From Methylobacterium brachiatum (lineage in GTDB: Bacteria > Pseudomonadota > Alphaproteobacteria > Rhizobiales > Beijerinckiaceae), in the NCBI RefSeq assembly GCF_020523825.1, contig NZ_JAJALK010000001.1:372001-436000 (forward strand): DNA of 64,000 nt. Reading direction: 5' to 3'. Numbering within the stretch: the first letter of the stretch is position 1; each line of letters opens with the position of its first letter. The notes under the pieces were generated by a model. It was not told the origin of the DNA. It worked only from the letters and a program-made list of their open reading frames with translations, and did not search any database. Below are positions 34,978 to 44,703 of the stretch, in pieces. A program made the translations under genes and the position numbers.

Positions 34978-36311
34978 TGCCGAACCCGCGCACCGCCGCC
35001 CTCGCCGAGGCGATCGTCGCCTCGCGCCCGGAGGCCGATCCCGCCGCCATGGGTGCGGCGCGGATCGCGCTGGTGGACTTCCTCGCCTGCGCGCTGGCCG
35101 GCAGCACCGACCCGTCGCTCACGACGTTACGCGGCGTGTTCGGCGATGCCCCCGGCCGCGCCCTGGTGATCGGCTCCGCGCAGCCGGCAGACCCGTTCCT
35201 GGCGGCCCTCCTCAACGGCCATGCCGGCCACGTGCTCGATTATGACGACGTGCATGCCAGCGTGCGCGGCCACCCGACGACGGTGATCGTCCCGGCGCTG
35301 CTCGCCGCCCTCGACCCGGACGCGCTGCCCAGTGCGGACGCGTTCCTGGCCGCCTACCTGGTCGGGCTGGAGACGATGGCGCATCTCGGGCGCGCGATCG
35401 GCCCGGCCCATTACGAGCGGGGCTTCCACGCCACCGCCACCCTCGGGCCCCTGGGGGCCGCGGCGGCGATCGCGCATCTGCGCGGCTTCAGCGCCGGGAC
35501 GACCGCGATCGCCCTGGGGCTCGGCGCGACGCAGGCCGCCGGGCTGCGGCTGCAATTCGGATCGGATGCGAAGCCGCTCCATGCCGGGCTCGCCGCCCGC
35601 AACGGCCTGGCGGCGGCGCGCCTCGCCGAAGCCGGCCTGTCCGGCGCCGACGATTGCCTCGACGGTCCGAACGGGTTCCTGCAGGCCTACGGCTTCGGCG
35701 ACGAGGCGCCCGAGCGGGTGCTCGAAGGTTGGGGCGCTCCCTGGCAGATCGTCCGGCCCGGCCTGACCCTGAAGGCGTTCCCGTGCTGCACGGCGGCCCA
35801 TCCCGTCGCGGTGGCCGGCCTCGCCCTCCACCGCGAGGGCATCCGCGACCTGGCGCGGGCGACGATCACCTTCCCGCCGGGGGGCGACGCCGCCCTGGTG
35901 GTCCGCACGCCGCGCACCGGTATCGAGGCCCGGTTCAGCCCGGAATACATCCTGGCCGCCGCCCTCGTCGACGGTGCAGTCCGGATCGACCATTTCGATG
36001 AGCGCCCGGTAAGGCCCGACCTCGCCGCCCTGGCGGCGCGGGTCGAGCGCCGGCACGACCAGACCGCCCGCCGCCTCTCCTCGGATCCGAGCACGCGCTT
36101 CGTCGTGGTCGAGCTGACGGACGGGCAGGGCCGGACGCATGAGCGGCGCATCGACGGCCTGCCGGGGCTCGCCGATGCCGACGACAAGTTCCGGGACGCG
36201 ACCGCCGCATCCGAGGCGTTGCGCACCGTGCCCGATCGCGTGCGCGCCATGCAGGACGCGACGGATCTCGCCCGCCTCCTCGCCTGCCTCGCGCAACCGC
36301 GGCAGCCGTAA
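34977..36311 (+). CDS. MmgE/PrpD-family protein
   Basis: A 444-residue protein of the 2-methylcitrate-dehydratase-like MmgE/PrpD family, which also includes cis-aconitate decarboxylase and other dehydratases/epimerases. Family features are ARIALVDFLACALAG, LNGHAGHVLDYDDVHASVRG (the GHxxDYDD motif), FHATATLGPLGAAAAIAHLR, GSDAKPLHAGLAARNGLAAA and LKAFPCCTAAHPVAVAGLAL. The reaction here is unknown. It is coupled to an amino-acid-type importer and followed by an NtaA-type monooxygenase 40 bp later, so it probably acts on a carboxylated compound brought in by that importer, perhaps after removal of the sulfur group. Confidence 0.83.
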   Translation: MPNPRTAALAEAIVASRPEADPAAMGAARIALVDFLACALAGSTDPSLTTLRGVFGDAPGRALVIGSAQPADPFLAALLNGHAGHVLDYDDVHASVRGHPTTVIVPALLAALDPDALPSADAFLAAYLVGLETMAHLGRAIGPAHYERGFHATATLGPLGAAAAIAHLRGFSAGTTAIALGLGATQAAGLRLQFGSDAKPLHAGLAARNGLAAARLAEAGLSGADDCLDGPNGFLQAYGFGDEAPERVLEGWGAPWQIVRPGLTLKAFPCCTAAHPVAVAGLALHREGIRDLARATITFPPGGDAALVVRTPRTGIEARFSPEYILAAALVDGAVRIDHFDERPVRPDLAALAARVERRHDQTARRLSSDPSTRFVVVELTDGQGRTHERRIDGLPGLADADDKFRDATAASEALRTVPDRVRAMQDATDLARLLACLAQPRQP

Positions 36312-36351
36312 GCACCCCGGCCGCCCCCGAACCCCAGCCGTGAGCCCGCCC

Positions 36352-37671
36352 ATGACGACGACCCCGCGACAGATGCATCTCGGCCTGTTCCTGCAGGGAG
36401 CCGGCCATCACGTCTCGGGCTGGCGCCACCCGCGCGCCGAGGCCGGCAGCGAGAACTTCGACCTCCTGCGCCGGGTGACGCAGATGGCCGAGGACGCCAA
36501 GTTCGACATGGTGTTCCTGGCCGACGGCCTCACCAGCGCGGTGGATGCCCACCCGTCGATGATCGCCCGGTTCGAGCCGCTGACGCTGCTCAGCGCGCTG
36601 GCCATGGTCACGAGCCGCATCGGCCTCGCGGCGACTTCCTCGACCACCTACGGCGAGCCCTATCACACCGCCCGGGCCTTCGCGTCGCTCGACCATCTGA
36701 GCGGCGGACGCGCGGCCTGGAACGTCGTCACCACGTCCTACGCGCGCACCGCCAACAACTTCTCCAAGGAGCATCCGGCACACGACGAGCGCTACGCGGT
36801 CGCCGAGGAATTCGTCGACGTGGTCTGCGGCCTCTGGGACAGCTGGGACGACGACGCCTTCGTGAAGGACAAGGCGCGGGGCATCTACGCCGACCCCGCG
36901 AAGGTACGGGTGCTCGACCATGTCGGCCGCTACTTCCGCGCCAAGGGCCCACTCAACATCCCGCGCTCACCGCAGGGGCATCCGATCCTGATCCAGGCCG
37001 GCTCATCCGGGCCGGGCCAGGATCTCGCCGCCCGCCGGGCGGACGTGGTGTTCACCGCCCAGCAGACCATCGAGGAGGCCCAAAAGTTCTACGCCAGCCT
37101 CCGGCAGCGCGTCGCGGGCTTCGGCCGCGATCCGTCCACGGTGGCGGTCATGCCGGGGATCCTGCCGGTCATCGGCCGGACGCTGGAGGAGGCGAGCGCC
37201 AAGCTGATCGAGCTCGACCACTGGACCGACATCGCCAGCGCCATGCCGCTGCTGGAAGAGCGCCTCGGCCATTCGCTGGCACCCTACGACCTCGACGGCC
37301 CGCTCCCAGACCTGCCCCTCTCGGACCAGCTGCGCAGCCGCGCCGAGCTTCTCACCGAGCTGGCCCGCCGGGAGAACCTCACCATCCGCCAGCTCGCCCT
37401 CCGGGTCGCGGCCGGACGCGGACACCACATGATCGTCGGCACGGCCACCGACGTCGCCGACCGGATGCAGGCCTGGTTCGAGGGCGGCGCGGCGGACGGC
37501 TTCAACGTGATGCCCCCCTTCTTCCCCGACGGCCTCAGCGACTTCGTGCGAGAGGTGGTGCCGCTGCTTCAGGAGCGCGGCCTGTTCCGGACGGACTACG
37601 AAGGCGCGACCCTGCGGGACCATCTCGGCCTGGCGAGGCCGGAGCCGGAGCAGCGGGCCTCCGCGGGGTAG
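36352..37671 (+). CDS. NtaA/SnaA/DszA-family FMN-dependent monooxygenase (second copy)
   Basis: A 439-residue paralogue of the enzyme at 30182-31510. It has FDLLRRVTQMAEDAKFDMVF, LAMVTSRIGLAATSSTTYGE, HLSGGRAAWNVVTTSYARTA, LWDSWDDDAFVKDK and the terminal YEGATLRDHLGLA. The N-terminal FLQGAGHHVSGWRHP segment is typical of the nitrilotriacetate monooxygenase component A subgroup. It closes the operon of the amino-acid-type importer and MmgE/PrpD gene. Likely role: FMNH2-dependent C-S or C-N cleavage of the imported compound. Substrate not determined. Confidence 0.85.
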   Translation: MTTTPRQMHLGLFLQGAGHHVSGWRHPRAEAGSENFDLLRRVTQMAEDAKFDMVFLADGLTSAVDAHPSMIARFEPLTLLSALAMVTSRIGLAATSSTTYGEPYHTARAFASLDHLSGGRAAWNVVTTSYARTANNFSKEHPAHDERYAVAEEFVDVVCGLWDSWDDDAFVKDKARGIYADPAKVRVLDHVGRYFRAKGPLNIPRSPQGHPILIQAGSSGPGQDLAARRADVVFTAQQTIEEAQKFYASLRQRVAGFGRDPSTVAVMPGILPVIGRTLEEASAKLIELDHWTDIASAMPLLEERLGHSLAPYDLDGPLPDLPLSDQLRSRAELLTELARRENLTIRQLALRVAAGRGHHMIVGTATDVADRMQAWFEGGAADGFNVMPPFFPDGLSDFVREVVPLLQERGLFRTDYEGATLRDHLGLARPEPEQRASAG

Positions 37672-38354
37672 GGGGGACCAGGCCCGGCCGCTCTTCAGGA
37701 CGCTCCCGGGAGAGGCGGCATCGCTTTGGCGGGCGGGTGGACGAGGGTGCGCTGCAGGATCGATCCCAAGCGAGAGCTTCGAGCCCCATGCGTCCGCTGC
37801 TTCTGGCTCTGCCGCCTCTTGCGTGCGGCCTACGCTGTTCACGCCTCGGCGCATGAAAAATGGAAAGCCCGCGCCTCCCCCCGGTGGCTGAGGATTGCAC
37901 AGGCGGATGTTTTCATTTCCCCCGGCGTGGAAGGCTCGGTCTTCGCGTCCGAGCAGTGACGCGATCGATGCGACCCACGCCATCATCCCGGGGCCCGGGA
38001 TCCAGAACCGCCGACATGACAAACTCTTGCGCCAGCAGCGCTTCCGGATTTCGGGCTCATCTGCGGCGCCTCGGATTGACGGCGCCCTTGACCGGGCTTG
38101 GGGACCAGCTTTCGGATCGTGGGTCTTTCGACCCGCGTAGCCCGAGGCCCCCGCAGGCCAGGGGAAACGCACGGCGCTTCAAGCGCGTGCTGTCGACCGC
38201 GATGCGTGAATCCGCGCGTCGTCACGGGGCAGCGGGGCCGGCGCCGCACCCTGGGACGCCGACCGGTCTACGGCCTCTCCAGCGCCGGCGGCGTCGCAGG
38301 GGAAGAGCGCCCCATCGAGGCGCGATGTTTTCCGGATGGCGCCAGCCCTGAACC
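37672..38354. other. 683-bp interval without a supported gene
   Basis: Between the end of the monooxygenase operon and the convergent CHRD gene I find no conserved coding region, RNA gene or clear repeat. The translations available are Arg- and Pro-rich and do not resemble protein families. Confidence 0.4.
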
Positions 38355-38798
38355 CTACCGGGCCCGCTCCACTTGGCCGCGGATCTCACCCTTCGGGTTC
38401 GCGGCGGTGTGGATGTTGAAATAGAGCTTGCCGGCTTCGAGGTCGGCGGCCTTGGCCTCGTCCAGGGTCGCCTCGCCGGAGAACGGGCTGCTGGTCGCGG
38501 TCACCGGCACGAGGACGCCGGCATTGACGCCGGGCAGGGCGGGGCCGTGGAAATGGGCGGTCGTGACGGGGCCGGTCAGGCCGCTATAGGTGCCGTTCCA
38601 GCTCAGCCGCTTGGTCGCCGGATCGTAGGTCGCCGTCACGGCTCCGGTGCCCTTCGACTCGGTCGCGGGGACTTCACTGCCGCCGCTGAGCGCGGCCCTG
38701 TAGGTGATGCTCTCGCCCGCGGCACGCGCGCCGGACGTCGCCAGCGGTAGGGTGAGGGCGAGGAGGGCGGCGAATCCGGTTCTGGCAAGGCGTGACAT
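38355..38798 (-). CDS. CHRD-domain exported protein
   Basis: A 147-residue protein with a signal peptide (FAALLALTLPLATSGARA) followed by a single CHRD domain: SITYRAALSGGSEVPATESK, GAVTATYDPATKRLSWNGTY, TTAHFHGPALPGVNAGVLVP and KLYFNIHTAANPKGEIRGQV. CHRD was first described in the BMP antagonist chordin and occurs in many bacterial secreted proteins of unknown role; the His-containing AHFHGP and NIHTAxxPxGEIRGQ motifs are fully kept. The ATG at 38798 immediately precedes the signal peptide. It is divergent from the OPT transporter gene, about 130 bp away. Confidence 0.85.
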   Translation of the reverse strand: MSRLARTGFAALLALTLPLATSGARAAGESITYRAALSGGSEVPATESKGTGAVTATYDPATKRLSWNGTYSGLTGPVTTAHFHGPALPGVNAGVLVPVTATSSPFSGEATLDEAKAADLEAGKLYFNIHTAANPKGEIRGQVERAR

Positions 38799-38929
38799 CG
38801 TACGCTCCGCTGCAGCACGGCCCCCGAGCGGGGCCACGTGTCGCAAGATAGGGGGCGGCGCCGCGCCGGTCATCGGGTTACTGGTCATCCTGGGATAAAG
38901 GTCCGGCCGCACGCGCCGGTGGGGGCGCA

Positions 38930-40954
38930 ATGGCGATCATGGACGCGGGCGCCCCGGCGAGCGGGCATGGGCGGGAGATCACCGCCCGGGGGATCGTGCT
39001 CGGGGCCCTGATCACGATCGTGTTCATGGCCGCCAACATCTATCTCGGCCTCAAGACCGGGATGACGTTCTCGTCCTCGATCCCGGCGGCTTTGATCTCG
39101 ATGGGGGCGCTTCGCCTCGTGGGCGGCGCCGGCATCCTCGAGAACAACATCGTCCAGACCCAGGCCTCGGCGGCCGGCACCCTGTGCAACGTCATCCTGG
39201 TGCTGCCGGGCCTCGTCCTGATCGGCCATTGGCACGGCTTCCCGTTCTGGGAAACGAGCCTGGTCTGCCTGATCGGCGGCTGGCTCGGCGTGGCGTTCTC
39301 GATCCCCCTGCGCCGGGCGCTGGTCTCGGGCAGCGACCTGCCGTACCCCGAGGGGGTCGCCGCCGCCGAGGTGCTGCGCGCCGGCCATTCCGAGACCGGC
39401 GAGCGCGGGCTCACGACGCTGCTCGCCGCCGCGGCCAGCTCCGGGCTGGTCGCCTTCGCGACCAGCGGCCTGCGCATCCTGGCCGACGGCGTGCTCACGG
39501 CGTTCAGTTTCGGCGGCGCCGTATTCAGCATCGGCAGTGGATTCTCCCTGGCGCTCGTCGGGGTCGGCTACCTGGTCGGGATCGGGGCGTGCCTCGCTTT
39601 GCTCACCGGCGTGGTGATCGCCTGGGGCATCATGGTCCCGGTTCTCACCGCCCTGACGCCCCAGCCGGGCCTCACCCCCGGGGAGGCCGCGCAGGCGGTC
39701 TGGTCGGGACAGGTCCGGCTCGTGGGCGCCGGGATCATCGCGGTCGGCGGGTTCTGGACCGTCGCGACGCTCGTCCGGCCGATCGCCCGCAGCGTCCGGT
39801 CGGCGCTGGCGGCCGGCGATCCGGCCCGGGCCGCCGTCCGGCAGGACCGCGACCTGCCGCTGCCCCTGGTCGGCGGGGTGGCGCTGGCTCTGTGCCTGCC
39901 GCTCGGCGCGCTGTTTGCCGGCTTCGCGGCCGATCTCGGCATCGCCGGCCCGATGCTCGTCGCCGTGGTGGCGGCCGGCCTGCTGTTCTGCCTGGTCTTC
40001 GGCGCCGCCATGGCGGCGGTCTGCGGCTACCTCGCGGGCCTGCTCGGCTCCTCGACCAGCCCGATCTCCGGGATCGGCATCCTCACCGCCATGGTCGGCG
40101 CCGCGCTGCTGCCGCTGGTCCTCGGGCCGGCGGAGAGCCCTGAGGCGCGGCGCGTCACCGTCGCGCTAGTCCTGCTCGCCGCCTCGGTGATCATCACCGC
40201 CTGCTCCATCGCCAACGACAACCTGCAGGACCTGAAGACCGGCCAGATCGTCGACGCCACGCCCTGGCGCCAGCAGCTGGTGCTGATCGTCGGGGTCGCG
40301 GTCGGCTCGCTGGTGATCGTGCCGCTTCTGTCGCTGCTCTACGGCGCCTACGGCTTCGTCGGATCGCTGCCCCGCCCGGGCATGGACCCGGCTCTGGCGC
40401 TCACCGTGCCCCAGGCCTCGCTGGTCACCCAGATCGCCGACGGCATCGTGGCCCGGACCCTGCCCTGGCCGATGCTGATGATCGGCTGCGCCCTCGGTGC
40501 GGTCATGGTCGGCCTGGAGGTCGCGCTGAAGCGGCGGGCTTTCAGCTTTCCCGCTCTCACCGTGGGGATCGGCATGTACCTGCCGCTCTCCGTCGAGATG
40601 ACGATCGGGCTCGGCGGCCTCCTCGGCTTCCTGTGCCTGCGCGCCCTGCGCCGCAGCGGCGCCGATCCCGAAACCCTGGAGGCCGCCCGCCGCCGCGGCG
40701 TGCTGATCGCCTCCGGATTTCTGGTCGGCGAGAGCTTCGTTGGAATCGGCCTGACCGCGATCGACGCGGCTTCCGGCCGATCCTCGACCCTCAGCCTGGT
40801 CGGGCCGGATTTCGCCCAGACCGCGACCTGGCTGGGCGGCGCAGTGTTTGTCGGGGGATTCTTCGCGGCGATGCGGTTCATCCGCGGTTCCTTCGCAGAC
40901 CCTGCGCAGAGACGCCCCGTCGGGACCCCCAAATTCCGCGCAGAGAACCGTTGA
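38930..40954 (+). CDS. OPT-family oligopeptide transporter
   Basis: A 674-residue polytopic membrane protein with about 16 hydrophobic segments. Signature regions of the bacterial OPT family are ITARGIVLGALITIVFMAAN, IYLGLKTGMTFSSSIPAALI, ENNIVQTQASAAGTLCNVIL, SDLPYPEGVAAAEVLRAG and IANDNLQDLKTGQIVDATPW. OPT proteins are proton-coupled importers of small peptides or metal chelates such as siderophore-like compounds. The gene stands alone; its stop codon lies inside the -35 element of the tRNA promoter at 40951. Substrate is not predictable from the sequence. Confidence 0.88.
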   Translation: MAIMDAGAPASGHGREITARGIVLGALITIVFMAANIYLGLKTGMTFSSSIPAALISMGALRLVGGAGILENNIVQTQASAAGTLCNVILVLPGLVLIGHWHGFPFWETSLVCLIGGWLGVAFSIPLRRALVSGSDLPYPEGVAAAEVLRAGHSETGERGLTTLLAAAASSGLVAFATSGLRILADGVLTAFSFGGAVFSIGSGFSLALVGVGYLVGIGACLALLTGVVIAWGIMVPVLTALTPQPGLTPGEAAQAVWSGQVRLVGAGIIAVGGFWTVATLVRPIARSVRSALAAGDPARAAVRQDRDLPLPLVGGVALALCLPLGALFAGFAADLGIAGPMLVAVVAAGLLFCLVFGAAMAAVCGYLAGLLGSSTSPISGIGILTAMVGAALLPLVLGPAESPEARRVTVALVLLAASVIITACSIANDNLQDLKTGQIVDATPWRQQLVLIVGVAVGSLVIVPLLSLLYGAYGFVGSLPRPGMDPALALTVPQASLVTQIADGIVARTLPWPMLMIGCALGAVMVGLEVALKRRAFSFPALTVGIGMYLPLSVEMTIGLGGLLGFLCLRALRRSGADPETLEAARRRGVLIASGFLVGESFVGIGLTAIDAASGRSSTLSLVGPDFAQTATWLGGAVFVGGFFAAMRFIRGSFADPAQRRPVGTPKFRAENR

Positions 40955-40980
40955 CAGCCCGCGCCCGGCCTCCCTATACC
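40951..40980 (+). promoter_or_regulatory. Sigma70-type promoter of tRNA-Met
   Basis: A perfect TTGACA (40951-40956) is followed after 18 bases by TATACC (40975-40980), about 42 bp upstream of the tRNA. The -35 box overlaps the stop codon of the OPT transporter gene. Confidence 0.6.
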
Positions 40981-41021
40981 CCGGCCGCTGGTCGCTGCCT
41001 TCCGGGGCACGCGCGGCTTGT

Positions 41022-41098
41022 GGCGGGGTAGCTCAGCTGGTTAGAGCAGAGGAATCATAATCCTTGTGTCGGGGGTTCAAATCCCTCCCTCGCTACCA
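41022..41098 (+). tRNA. tRNA-Met (CAT), elongator
   Basis: The 77-nt sequence folds as a full cloverleaf: acceptor GGCGGGG pairs with CCTCGCT (two G-U pairs), D-arm GCTC/GAGC, anticodon stem GAGGA/TCCTT with loop ATCATAA giving anticodon CAT, and T-arm GGGGG/CCCTC with TTCAAAT. The 3' CCA is encoded. The body resembles the alphaproteobacterial elongator tRNA-Met rather than initiator tRNA. A run of six T follows at 41113. Confidence 0.92.
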
Positions 41099-42204
41099 TC
41101 GGCATCATCGAGTTTTTTGGCGCCGCAGGCGAACAAAGTCCTAAAACCGTGCCGACCGGGTTCCACAGTCGTTGACGCGCTTGGACAGCCCCAAGTCCGT
41201 TGCTTCGCGCGGATGGGCTGATCCCCCAGCGCGAGTGATCATCATTCGGCACCTGTACCCACGGCGGCGATTTCGTCGGTCGGCCGCGAGTTCAGGCGGA
41301 CGGCAGGTCTCATCCCGAGACCGGGACTTACTAGTTCCCACATCGTGTTCCGAAGAGATTTCGCCTCCTGCTCGGAAGGATTGAGGAGGGAAAAGCTTCT
41401 GCACGAAGGAGCCCGGTCTAGCCCGAACGCAGTCTCTCCGAGCCGCCGCCGAGATCGGCGCACATTGGGCGCCCACAAGGTAATTGGCAGCAGCTCTGGC
41501 TTGTCGTTGCACGCGAGGATGCGCTTGGCATTGACGATCCCGCACTCCTGACGCCGGCAGATCTGATCGCAGGAAAGCGCGATCTGCTCGCTTCTGGCCG
41601 CGCACCATCCGCGACGCCCCTATCGTCGCGACGCCAATCCAGCCGTCGGCGACGTCATGATGGTCCCCGACATGCAGCGGATTTACGGCCGGGAGTTCAC
41701 CGACGGTAAGGCGCAGACCATCCTGCGGGCTTGGCGTGGGAATATTCGTCTCGACGACCTGTTCATAGGTCGGGGACAGGTCGAGCGCATGGGGCCACGA
41801 TCGGCGAGCGAAGCCAGCTTGGGGACGATGGCCGGCAAGCGCCTGCGGCGATCGCGAGCGGCTCGTCTGACAAGCCAATCGGCCATGCCAGCTGCGACGT
41901 GGCCCGATCCGGTGTCGGCGCTGGGGCGCGGCTCGTGCATCCCCTCAACCTGAGCGGGCCCGACGGCGATCGATGCAGCGAGCTTCCGGCCAGAAACGGC
42001 GAAGCTTTGATCTGAATCACGGCCGCGGAGTCGTCGGCGCCGTAACCTCTTCGGCATCGCAGGCGACTGCGCATGCGCGAAGCAGACATGAAAGCCTTGG
42101 CTACGATCAACACGGATTTGGCCGCCGGGGGAGCCTCGCTCTCGGTCGCCGAACTCTGTCGCCCGGCGTCGCGTTCGGACCCCGACGAAAACGACGACGA
42201 TCTG
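41099..42204. other. 1.1-kb gene-poor region downstream of tRNA-Met
   Basis: No intact gene is supported between the tRNA and phaC. Several frames stay open but none shows a recognisable domain or a convincing start. The region also lacks visible integrase or transposase fragments. Its right end holds a weak FNR-type box (42007) and the leader of phaC. Confidence 0.45.
42007..42020 (+). promoter_or_regulatory. Weak FNR/FixK-type box upstream of phaC
   Basis: TTGATCTGAATCAC matches TTGAT-N4-ATCAA at all but the last position. It lies about 185 bp upstream of the proposed phaC start, further than the 57-90 bp seen for the boxes at 51.9-60.7 kb, so it is less certain than those. Confidence 0.4.
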
Positions 42205-43925
42205 ATGCCGCTCCGGCACGCGATCGATGAGAGTGTGCACGCCGCCGTCGCCCGGATGACCGGGGCCTGTCGCCGGCGGCGCTGGCCGAGGCCTGGTTCG
42301 ACTGGGCCATCCATGCGGCCTTCTCGCCGGGCAAGCAGGCGGCCCTCGGTATGAAGCTGCTCCGCGAGCAGAGGCGCCTCGCCCAATCCGCGGCGCGGTA
42401 CGGGCTGCTGCAGGGCGAGGCTCCGCCCCGCATCGATCCGCTGCCCCAGGATCACCGATTCGACGATCCGGCCTGGCAAGCCTGGCCGTTCAGCTTCGCC
42501 TGCCAGGCGTTCCTCTCGGCCCAGCAATGGTGGCACGACGCGACGACCGACATGCCCGGCGTGTCGAAGGCCCACCAGAACCTCGTCTCATTCGCCGCGC
42601 GCCAGGCGCTCGACGCGCTCGCGCCGTCGAACCAGCCCTGGACCAACCCGGTCGTTCTGCGCGAGAGCCTGCGGAGCGGCGGGACGACCTTTGCCAGCGG
42701 CCTGATCAACGCCGCCGAGGATACCGTGCGCGCGACCGCCGGCCCGGGGCCGGTGGGCACCGACGCCTTCCCGGTCGGGCGCGCGGTGGCAATCTCACCC
42801 GGCAAGGTCGTGTTCCGCAACCGGCTGATCGAGCTGATCCAGTACGCCCCGACCACCGATGCGGTCCGGCCCGAGCCGGTACTGATCGTGCCGGCCTGGA
42901 TCATGAAATTCTACATCCTCGACCTGTCGCCCGGGAACTCGCTGGTCCGCTACCTCACGGCCCAGGGCCACACCGTCTTCATGATCTCCTGGCGCAATCC
43001 GGGCCCCGAGGACCGGGCTTTGTCCTTCGACGATTATCGCCGGCTTGGGATCATGGCGGCCCTTGACGCCGTCTCGGCGATCGTACCCGGGCGTCCGGTC
43101 CACGCGGCCGGCTACTGCCTCGGCGGCACGCTCGCAGCCATCGCGGCCGCCGCGATGAGCCGGGACGGCGACGCGCGGCTGGCCTCCCTCACCCTGTTCG
43201 CCGCGCAGCTCGATTTCACCGAGGCCGGCGAGCTGACGCTGTTCATCGGCGAGAGCCAGATCAGCTTCCTGGAGAGCCTGATGCGCAGCCAGGGCACCCT
43301 CGATTCCAGCCAGATGGCTGGGGCCTTCCAGCTCCTGCGCTCGAACGACCTGATCTGGTCGCGGATCGTCCGGGACTACCTCATCGGGCGACGCGAGCCG
43401 ATGACCGACCTGATGGCCTGGAACGCCGATTCCACCCGCCTGCCGGCCCGGATGCATTCGGAGTACCTGCGCCGCCTGTTCCTCGACAACGACCTGGCGG
43501 AAGGGCGCCTGGAGGCCGGCGGCGAACCCGTGTCGCCCGCCGACATCCGGATCCCGGTCTTCGCGGTCGGCACCGAGCGCGATCACGTCGCGCCCTGGCG
43601 GTCGGTGTTCAAGATCCATCACCTTGCCGAGGCCGAGGTCACCTTCGTCCTGTGCAGCGGCGGCCACAATGCCGGCATTGTCGCGGAGCCGGGGCATCCG
43701 CACCGCCGCTATCGGATGCGCACGAAGGACGTCGCCGCACGCCACCTCGGCCCCGACGCCTGGATCGCCACCACGGACTCGACGGAAGGCTCGTGGTGGC
43801 CGGCCTGGTCCGGCTGGCTCGCTGCGCGGTCGGGGCCGCTCGGGCCGCCGCCCGGGATGGGGGCACCGGCCTCGGGCTACCCGGAGCTCGGGGACGCGCC
43901 CGGAACCTACGTCCTGGAGGCTTAG
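42205..43925 (+). pseudogene. phaC: Class I polyhydroxyalkanoate synthase with a one-base deletion
   Basis: PhaC polymerises (R)-3-hydroxyacyl-CoA into storage polyester. The main frame (42351-43925) has the alpha/beta-hydrolase core with lipase-box variant GYCLGGTLAA (catalytic Cys), the Asp in AVGTERDHVAPW, and the His in CSGGHNAGIVAEPG. The N-terminal PHBC_N segment is split: MPLRHAIDESVHAAVARMTG reads in one frame from ATG 42205, and GLSPAALAEAWFDW continues in another. Restoring one G in the GGGG tract at 42262-42265 joins them into a normal 573-residue protein. No start codon exists in the downstream frame before ATG 42351, so as given the protein would lose its first 49 residues. A sequencing error, true inactivation or frameshifting are all possible. 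First gene of the fabI-pta-ackA operon. Confidence 0.8.
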
Positions 43926-43929
43926 AGCC

Positions 43930-44703
43930 ATGCCCCTCAAGCAGCCGCTTGCCGGCAAGGTCGGCCTCGTGGTCGGCGTCGCTAACACCCACTCCATCGC
44001 GACCGGCTGCGCCCGCGCCTTCCGCGCCGCCGGCGCCGACCTCGCGCTGACCTACCTCAACGACCGGGCGCGGCCCTACGTGGAGCCTGTCGCCCACGCG
44101 GTCGAGGCCGCCCTCCTGATGCCCCTCGACGTCGAGCACGAGGGCCAGCTCGAAGCCGTCATGGACCGGATCGCGGCGGGCTGGGGGCGGCTCGACTTCC
44201 TGCTTCACGCCATCGCGTTCTGCCCGAGCGACGACCTGCACGGCCGCGTGGTCGATTGCTCGAAAGCGGGTTTCACCCGGGCGATGGACATCTCGGTCCA
44301 TTCGCTGATCCGCATGACCCGCTTGGCCGAGCCGCTGATGCGCGACGGCGGGTCGATCCTCACGGTCAGCTATTACGGCGCCGAGAAGGTGGTCCCGCAC
44401 TACAACGTCATGGGTCCGGTCAAGGCCGCGCTGGAGGCGACGGTTCGGTCGCTCGCCGCGGAACTCGGCCCCGGCGGCATCCGGGTGAACGCCCTCTCGC
44501 CGGGGCCGATCGCGACGCGGGCCGCCTCGGGCATCGCGTGTTTCGAGGACATGCTGGCGAGCGCGATGGAGAAGGCCCCCGAGCACCGGCTGGTGACCAT
44601 CGATGAGGTCGGTGCCGTCGCGGCGATGCTGGTCGGTGACGCCGCCCGAGGCGTGACCGGCAACGTGACCTTCGTCGATGGTGGCCTGAGCGTGGTGGCG
44701 TGA
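43930..44703 (+). CDS. fabI: Enoyl-[acyl-carrier-protein] reductase, FabI-type
   Basis: A 257-residue short-chain dehydrogenase of the FabI branch. The N-terminal nucleotide site is VGLVVGVANTHSIATGCARA (FabI-type GVANxxSIA), followed by LLHAIAFCPSDDLHGRVVD, ILTVSYYGAEKVVPHYNVMG with the catalytic Tyr and the Lys six residues later, and a C-terminal GVTGNVTFVDGGLSVV. FabI reduces trans-2-enoyl-ACP with NADH in fatty-acid synthesis. Its position after phaC and before the MaoC-Pta fusion suggests a dedicated paralogue working on short acyl chains in the acetyl-phosphate/polyester pathway. It starts four bases after phaC, and its stop overlaps the next ATG (TGATG). Confidence 0.85.
   Translation: MPLKQPLAGKVGLVVGVANTHSIATGCARAFRAAGADLALTYLNDRARPYVEPVAHAVEAALLMPLDVEHEGQLEAVMDRIAAGWGRLDFLLHAIAFCPSDDLHGRVVDCSKAGFTRAMDISVHSLIRMTRLAEPLMRDGGSILTVSYYGAEKVVPHYNVMGPVKAALEATVRSLAAELGPGGIRVNALSPGPIATRAASGIACFEDMLASAMEKAPEHRLVTIDEVGAVAAMLVGDAARGVTGNVTFVDGGLSVVA

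Noticed and set aside
41141..42240. Several open frames between tRNA-Met and phaC
   Set aside because: None has a recognisable domain, a ribosome site or sensible composition; frames overlap heavily on both strands.
42205..42360. Programmed ribosomal frameshifting in phaC
   Set aside because: Not excluded, but the G-run is short and I see no supporting stem-loop or upstream stimulator; a one-base deletion or sequence error is simpler.
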